Part shown: positions 53,244 to 57,278 of the stretch, one piece after another
Position numbering within the stretch: the first letter of the stretch is position 1
Layout of the letters: every line of letters starts with the position of its first letter
Origin: Saprospiraceae bacterium
GTDB lineage: Bacteria > Bacteroidota > Bacteroidia > Chitinophagales > Saprospiraceae
Direction: 5' to 3'
Assembly: GCA_016787525.1 (NCBI GenBank)
Contig: JAEUUP010000165.1
Span: 1 to 57,278, forward strand
Length of the DNA: 57,278 bases
Notes under the pieces: model-generated
What the model saw: the letters and a program-made list of their open reading frames with translations, nothing else
What the model was told of the DNA's origin: nothing
The model's database searches: none
Position numbers and translations under genes: made by a program

Positions 53244-54650
53244 ATGAAATACGATGTAACGATTATAGGTTCGGGCCCTGGCGGCTATGTGGCAGCTATC
53301 CGTTGCGGACAATTGGGCTTGAAAACGGCTATCATTGAACGCTATTCGACTTTGGGTGGCACTTGCTTGAATGTCGGGTGCATTCCCTCAAAAGCTCTTT
53401 TGGACTCGTCGGAGCATTATTACAATGCCACGCACACTTTTGCGACACATGGTATTGATATTAATGGCACGATTGAGGCAAATTTGCCACAAATGATTAA
53501 ACGCAAATCGGATGTGGTGGAACAAACCTGCAAAGGCATCGATTTTTTGATGAAAAAGAATAAAGTGACCGTTTACAATGGTCATGGCTCGTTTGTCACA
53601 GCAAATAAAATTGCGATTACGAAAGCAGATGGCTCGGTTGAGGAAATCGAAACCGACAAAACCATCATCGCAACGGGTTCAAAACCTGTTGTGCCTGCCA
53701 ATTTCAACTACGACAAAAAACGTGTCATCACTTCTACCGAAGCTTTGAACATTCAAGAAATTCCGAAATCCATGGTCATCATCGGTGGCGGTGTCATTGG
53801 TTTGGAATTGGGTTCGGTGTATGCACGTTTGGGTACAAAAATCCATGTGATTGAGTTTATGGATAAAATCATCCCAACGATGGATGGCGATTGTTCAAAA
53901 GAATTGCAACGGTCTTTGAAAGGTTTGGGCATGGAATTCCACCTCAAACACGCCGTTACGAATGTTTCGCCCAATACTGAGGGGGTGGTTGTGGAATATA
54001 AAAAACGCGACACAGAAGCCGTTTTGAGCATCGAAGCCGACTATTGTTTGGTAGCGATTGGTCGCCGCCCTTATACCGACAATCTGGGTTTGGAAAATGC
54101 GGGCGTGAAAAAAGACGACCGCGGCAGAATCGAAGTTGATGGTCATTTGCAAACCAATGTGCCAGGCATTTATGCCATTGGCGATGTGGTGAAAGGCGCA
54201 ATGTTGGCACACAAAGCTGAAGAAGAAGGTGTTTTTGTAGCTGAAAGCATCGTTGGACAAAAACCGCATATCAATTATTTGCTTATTCCTGGTGTTGTTT
54301 ATACATGGCCTGAAGTGGCGGCGGTGGGCTACACAGAAGAGCAACTCAAAGAAAATGGTACACCTTACAAAGCAGGCAAATTCCCATTCAAAGCCTTGGG
54401 GCGTGCGCGGGCAAGTATGGATACTGAGGGGATGGTCAAAGTCTTAGCCCACAAAGACACGGACGAGATTTTGGGCGTTCACATGGTCGGCCCTCGCACA
54501 GCGGATATGATTGCTGAAGCGGTGGCTCTGATGGAGTTCCGCGCCTCAGCCGAAGATGGCTCACGCATGAGTCATGCGCACCCAACTTATACGGAGGCAT
54601 TCAAAGAAGCTTGTTTGGCGGCTACGGGCAATAGAGCATTACATGTTTAG
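53244..54650 (+). CDS. lpdA: Dihydrolipoyl dehydrogenase
   Basis: 468 aa. N-terminal FAD motif GSGPGGYVAAI, redox-active pair in GGTCLNVGCIPSK, NAD motif IIGGGVIGLELGSVYARLG, AIGDVVKGAMLAHKAEEEG, and the C-terminal HAHPTYTEAFKEA with active His-Glu. It is the E3 subunit of pyruvate and 2-oxoglutarate dehydrogenase complexes, oxidising dihydrolipoamide. No E1/E2 genes are adjacent. Word copies: 53975 (NTEGV) and 54422 (DTEGM). One copy lies upstream (53156). Confidence 0.96.
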   Translation: MKYDVTIIGSGPGGYVAAIRCGQLGLKTAIIERYSTLGGTCLNVGCIPSKALLDSSEHYYNATHTFATHGIDINGTIEANLPQMIKRKSDVVEQTCKGIDFLMKKNKVTVYNGHGSFVTANKIAITKADGSVEEIETDKTIIATGSKPVVPANFNYDKKRVITSTEALNIQEIPKSMVIIGGGVIGLELGSVYARLGTKIHVIEFMDKIIPTMDGDCSKELQRSLKGLGMEFHLKHAVTNVSPNTEGVVVEYKKRDTEAVLSIEADYCLVAIGRRPYTDNLGLENAGVKKDDRGRIEVDGHLQTNVPGIYAIGDVVKGAMLAHKAEEEGVFVAESIVGQKPHINYLLIPGVVYTWPEVAAVGYTEEQLKENGTPYKAGKFPFKALGRARASMDTEGMVKVLAHKDTDEILGVHMVGPRTADMIAEAVALMEFRASAEDGSRMSHAHPTYTEAFKEACLAATGNRALHV

Positions 54651-54656
54651 TGGGAG

Positions 54657-54715
54657 AAAAAATAGAAAAACAAAAGGCTGTTCCGAAAGAGCAGCCTTTT
54701 GTTTTTCTATTTTTT
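54657..54715. terminator. Bidirectional terminator, partly coding
   Basis: 24-bp perfect arms (54657-54680 and 54692-54715) with an 11-nt loop. The stop codon of the minus-strand gene at 54707 lies inside the right arm, so the last codons of that gene form part of the hairpin. Confidence 0.85.
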
Positions 54716-55471
54716 CTCAACTTGAAACTCAAAATCTGCCAAGGCAAACTTCAAAAAACGGTGTAAGTCGAAACCTTCAGCAACCAGTGATTGAACTGTC
54801 AGAATCTCATGCTCGGGTTCGTTTTGATTGTCTTCAAATGCCTTTTTGGCATAATTGGACATAGAAACATCTTGTTTTTCGACAATTCCCCACATTTTAT
54901 GTAAAGGCATATTAATACATATCACTTGGTCTAAGATGTGTTTGGGCAACTGTACAGTCACATGAAAAGTAAAAACAGGAGCTTCCTCATCATCGCCATA
55001 ACTGATTTGTACGTTTTCTATTTTATAATCAATTGTGTCAAATCGCACAGTTTTGACTTGTGGTGTGGGCGGTGGTACGTCAGGGTCCCATGACAATTCG
55101 ACTTTTAAATCTTCTAAAGCACAGCGTGCAAAATTTTCCAAATCAAATCCTTCTGCCTCTAAAGCTTTGAATGCCAATTCTTCATTAAAATGTGGATCAT
55201 CGAATCCTTCAATTGTTTTTTTGACATAATTGACCATTGCCAAGTGATTCCTTTCAAGAATTGGGAATATTTCTGACAGAGGTAAACCCATCACGATGGC
55301 TTGGTCGAACAATTCGTCAGGTACTTTTAGCTTCACAGTCAACATAAAAATTGGATTTTGTGTGAATGTATAGCCATAGCTTAGTTCTAATATGTCGTAG
55401 TCTATTTGGTTAAAATGAATCTCTGCGATGGGTTCTTTTTTCTGACTGCTTTTACGCTTTTTTCTTGCCAT
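54707..55471 (-). CDS. Protein made of two copies of one ~110-aa domain
   Basis: 254 aa. After a basic N-terminus (MARKKRKSSQKK), residues about 20-130 and 140-250 align as an internal duplication. Shared features are the start (FNQIDYDILE / FDTIDYKIEN), a strand-like core (IFMLTVKLKVP / VFTFHVTVQLP), LPLSEIFPILER / MPLHKMWGIVEK, and the ends EAEGFDLENFARCALEDL / VAEGFDLHRFLKFALADF. I do not recognise the domain. It is cytoplasmic and acidic apart from the N-terminus. Monocistronic, without the repeated word; one copy lies upstream (55551). Confidence 0.8.
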   Translation of the reverse strand: MARKKRKSSQKKEPIAEIHFNQIDYDILELSYGYTFTQNPIFMLTVKLKVPDELFDQAIVMGLPLSEIFPILERNHLAMVNYVKKTIEGFDDPHFNEELAFKALEAEGFDLENFARCALEDLKVELSWDPDVPPPTPQVKTVRFDTIDYKIENVQISYGDDEEAPVFTFHVTVQLPKHILDQVICINMPLHKMWGIVEKQDVSMSNYAKKAFEDNQNEPEHEILTVQSLVAEGFDLHRFLKFALADFEFQVEKK

Positions 55472-55677
55472 GGTAATGAATGTTTTTTAAATGAAATAAA
55501 ATGATTCAACGCTTAGATGAACTAAGTGTTTCATAAAATATAGTGCATTTTACTGAGGGGGTATTTCTCAAAAACACTGCCTTTGAATATTCGGATCGAT
55601 AGGAAATTTACTGCGATTGTTCTATTTTCGTCATTGAGCATTGATTTTTTTCCGATATTTGTAAGAAATGTTAGAAT

Positions 55678-56862
55678 ATGAAAAACCAAACGCTTACCAA
55701 TCGTTTAGCCTCTATTGATGCTTATCGGGGTTTTGTTATGCTACTGATGATGGCAGAAGTCCTAAACTTTGGCAAAGTATCTAAAACTTTGCCCAATAGT
55801 GGTTTTTGGCAATTTTTAGCTTATCACCAAGACCATGTTGATTGGGTCGGATGTTCGCTTCATGATTTGATTCAGCCTTCATTTTCTTTTTTAGTCGGTG
55901 TTGCTTTGCCTTTTTCTATCGCAAGTCGTCAGGCAAAGGGCGATTCGTTCCAAGCCTTACTCATTCACACCCTCAAAAGATCGTTGATACTGATATTTTT
56001 AGGTATTTTCTTACGCTCTATGCACGCTCAACAAACCTATTTCACATTTGAGGATACTTTGACTCAAATAGGTTTGGGATACACCTTTTTGTTTCTATTG
56101 GGTTTTCGTTCCATGAAAGTGATTTTGATAAGTTTTGCGGTCATTTTAGTGGGCTATTTTACGGCTTTTGCGCTCTACACATTTCCACAAGGTGTTTTTG
56201 ATGAAACGCAAACAGGTATAAAACAAGATTGGGTACATCATGCCACGGGATTTGCAGCACATTGGAATAAAAACAATAATCTCGCTTGGGCATTCGACCG
56301 CTGGTTTTTGAACCTTTTCCCGAGAGAAAAACCGTTTTTGTACAACGGCGGTGGCTATGCTACTTTGAGTTTTATTCCAACTCTCGGCACAATGATATTG
56401 GGTTTGATAGCAGGTCATGAGTTGAAAAACAATACTTTAGCTATGGATAAAGTTAAGAGGTTTGTACTTTGGGGAGTCGGATTGACTGTTGCGGGCTCAA
56501 TCGTTCACTATCTCGGTATCTGCCCCAATGTCAAAAGAATATGGACACCAACTTGGGTTTTGTTCAGTGGTGGTTGGTGTTTTCTGTTTTTAGCTTTTTT
56601 CTATTGGTTTATTGATGCACGCAAAACGCAAAAATGGTATTTTGTTTTAACCGTTATTGGAGCAAATTCGATTGCAGCTTATGTGATAGCCCATACCATT
56701 GACAGCTTTATTGGCTCATCATTAAAAATTCATTTGGGGCAAAACTATGCAGAGCTATTCGGAGCAGCTTATACGCCTTTGGTGCATGGCTTTTTGACCC
56801 TGTTTTTTGAATGGTTGATTTTATATTGGCTCTATAAACGGCAGATTTTTATCAAAATTTGA
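55678..56862 (+). CDS. Acyltransferase-like integral membrane protein (DUF5009/HGSNAT type)
   Basis: 394 aa with about ten membrane segments. N-terminal RLASIDAYRGFVMLLMM is the family hallmark, followed by a conserved histidine-rich loop (WVGCSLHDLIQPSFSFLVG), both typical of heparan-alpha-glucosaminide N-acetyltransferase-like proteins and related O-acyltransferases. It may acetylate a surface sugar. No word copy lies inside; one is just after the stop (56869). Confidence 0.85.
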   Translation: MKNQTLTNRLASIDAYRGFVMLLMMAEVLNFGKVSKTLPNSGFWQFLAYHQDHVDWVGCSLHDLIQPSFSFLVGVALPFSIASRQAKGDSFQALLIHTLKRSLILIFLGIFLRSMHAQQTYFTFEDTLTQIGLGYTFLFLLGFRSMKVILISFAVILVGYFTAFALYTFPQGVFDETQTGIKQDWVHHATGFAAHWNKNNNLAWAFDRWFLNLFPREKPFLYNGGGYATLSFIPTLGTMILGLIAGHELKNNTLAMDKVKRFVLWGVGLTVAGSIVHYLGICPNVKRIWTPTWVLFSGGWCFLFLAFFYWFIDARKTQKWYFVLTVIGANSIAAYVIAHTIDSFIGSSLKIHLGQNYAELFGAAYTPLVHGFLTLFFEWLILYWLYKRQIFIKI

Positions 56863-56912
56863 GAGAAATACTGAGGGGTACTGTGCTTTTTAGAAATGCT
56901 TGGTACAATCTT

Positions 56913-57278
56913 CTAAAAGCTTAGACCCTCTAACACATCATTATCTACCAAATGTGGCAGCGTGACCTTCAATTCTGGATTCTCTGCCATAGCCCGCTCA
57001 ATAGCTGCGCGTGCGCCCTCATTCCTTGCCCACGACCGCCGAGCGATACCGTTGTTGACATCCCAAAACAGCATTTGTCGCAAACGACGCTCTGAATCAG
57101 CAGAGCCGTCGAGTACCATACCAAAACCGCCATTCATAACTTCGCCCCAACCGACACCGCCACCATTGTGCAACGACACCCACGTTGCCCCTCTAAAAGC
57201 ATCGCCCACAAAATTATGCACGGCCATATCTGCCGTAAATCGCGAACCGTCGTAGATATTCGATGTTTCCCGAAACGG
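56913..57278 (-). CDS. hutU: Urocanate hydratase, 3' end (partial)
   Basis: Only the C-terminal ~121 codons lie in the window; the frame is open to the right edge, so the gene is cut off, not broken. It reads PFRETSNIYDGSRFTADM, then AVHNFVGDAFRGATWVSLHNGGGVGWGEV and GMVLDGSADSERRL, the well-known C-terminal part of urocanase, including the NAD-binding GGGVGWGE segment. It converts urocanate to imidazolone propionate in histidine degradation. The end GLSF is immediately followed by intergenic DNA with a word copy (56869). Confidence 0.95.
   Translation of the reverse strand, partial: PFRETSNIYDGSRFTADMAVHNFVGDAFRGATWVSLHNGGGVGWGEVMNGGFGMVLDGSADSERRLRQMLFWDVNNGIARRSWARNEGARAAIERAMAENPELKVTLPHLVDNDVLEGLSF

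Larger units (their letters stand above)
969..56878. repeat. Dispersed 10-mer family TACTGAGGGG (66 copies)
   Basis: 10-mer starts on the plus strand, forward: 969, 4198, 5568, 8021, 9629, 11163, 14235, 15042, 15908, 17021, 19126, 19999, 21360, 22867, 25097, 26780, 29512, 30685, 30838, 31578, 31731, 32379, 34373, 35396, 37090, 40528, 43477, 43959, 48903, 49952, 50636, 51274, 51794, 53156, 53975, 54422, 55551, 56869. Reverse (CCCCTCAGTA): 3745, 4447, 6100, 7288, 8856, 8991, 10820, 12343, 13770, 15500, 16464, 18357, 18980, 20819, 23143, 23489, 25899, 27150, 28144, 35999, 36722, 38126, 38898, 39427, 46171, 47842, 48187, 52842. 60 are exact and 6 have one change. The base before is usually A or T. 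The G run is 4-7 long and often followed by T. 49 lie in genes and 17 between genes. Confidence 0.95.

Noticed and set aside
969-56878. The repeated word as an inserted mobile element
   Set aside because: No longer sequence is shared around the copies, conserved proteins are not lengthened, and no target duplications are visible. The dehydrogenase insertion at 48187 is the only possible exception.
969-56878. The word as a simple transcription-factor or riboswitch site
   Set aside because: About three quarters of copies lie inside genes, in every permitted frame and both orientations, so ordinary promoter control cannot explain the distribution, although a few copies do touch promoters.
56913-57278. 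Truncated or broken urocanase
   Set aside because: The reading frame is intact and continues to the right edge of the window. It is only cut by the window.

Overview
This looks like chromosomal DNA of a gliding or type IX secretion (T9SS) member of the Bacteroidota. The supporting signs are a GldD lipoprotein, a PorX-type response regulator with a PglZ domain, a PorV/PorQ-family barrel next to a TonB receptor and a giant exported protein, a DUF3127 protein, and promoters of the TTG-N20-TAnnTTTG type. Base composition is AT-rich and most genes are housekeeping. Flavobacteriia, Cytophagia, Chitinophagia and Saprospiria cannot be told apart from this window.

Layout. 1-3.3 kb: repeat-rich accessory DNA (tandem 21-bp palindromes, a 42-bp inverted repeat flanking a zinc dehydrogenase, a ~340-bp nested palindrome), an esterase and tRNA-Asn. 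3.3-14.4 kb: sugar kinase, lysS, Nfu scaffold, the gldD-ssb-mutY block, an ECF sigma factor and dnaE. 14.4-31.8 kb: M16 protease, TMTC-like membrane protein, thiolase, Ada-like repair protein, Rpn-like nuclease, PLP decarboxylase, porX, DUF3127 protein, pyrD, an exported EEP hydrolase, a DUF2461 protein and argH. 31.9-37 kb: a small membrane protein, then two vanadium-haloperoxidase-like lipoproteins on either side of an outer-membrane barrel. 37-47.4 kb: HIT protein, greA, and a barrel / 1363-aa exported protein / TonB receptor trio. 47.7-57.3 kb: 2-hydroxyacid dehydrogenase, barrel, photolyase, membrane protein, lpdA, a protein with two copies of one domain, an acyltransferase and the 3' part of hutU.

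The outstanding signal is a short non-palindromic word, TACTGAGGGG (extended consensus about ATACTGAGGGG(G)T). I counted 66 copies by hand (60 exact, 6 with one change) on both strands, against about 0.1 expected for a random 10-mer. It occurs in genes and between them, in five of the six possible reading frames (the sixth would create a TGA stop), without clear strand bias and never closer than about 135 bp. It forms the loop of a terminator and sits in a promoter spacer. It does not lengthen conserved proteins. Density and behaviour resemble the DNA-uptake sequences of Neisseria and Haemophilus or the HIP1 word of cyanobacteria. I know of no description of this word in Bacteroidota, so it is the best candidate here for an undescribed system.
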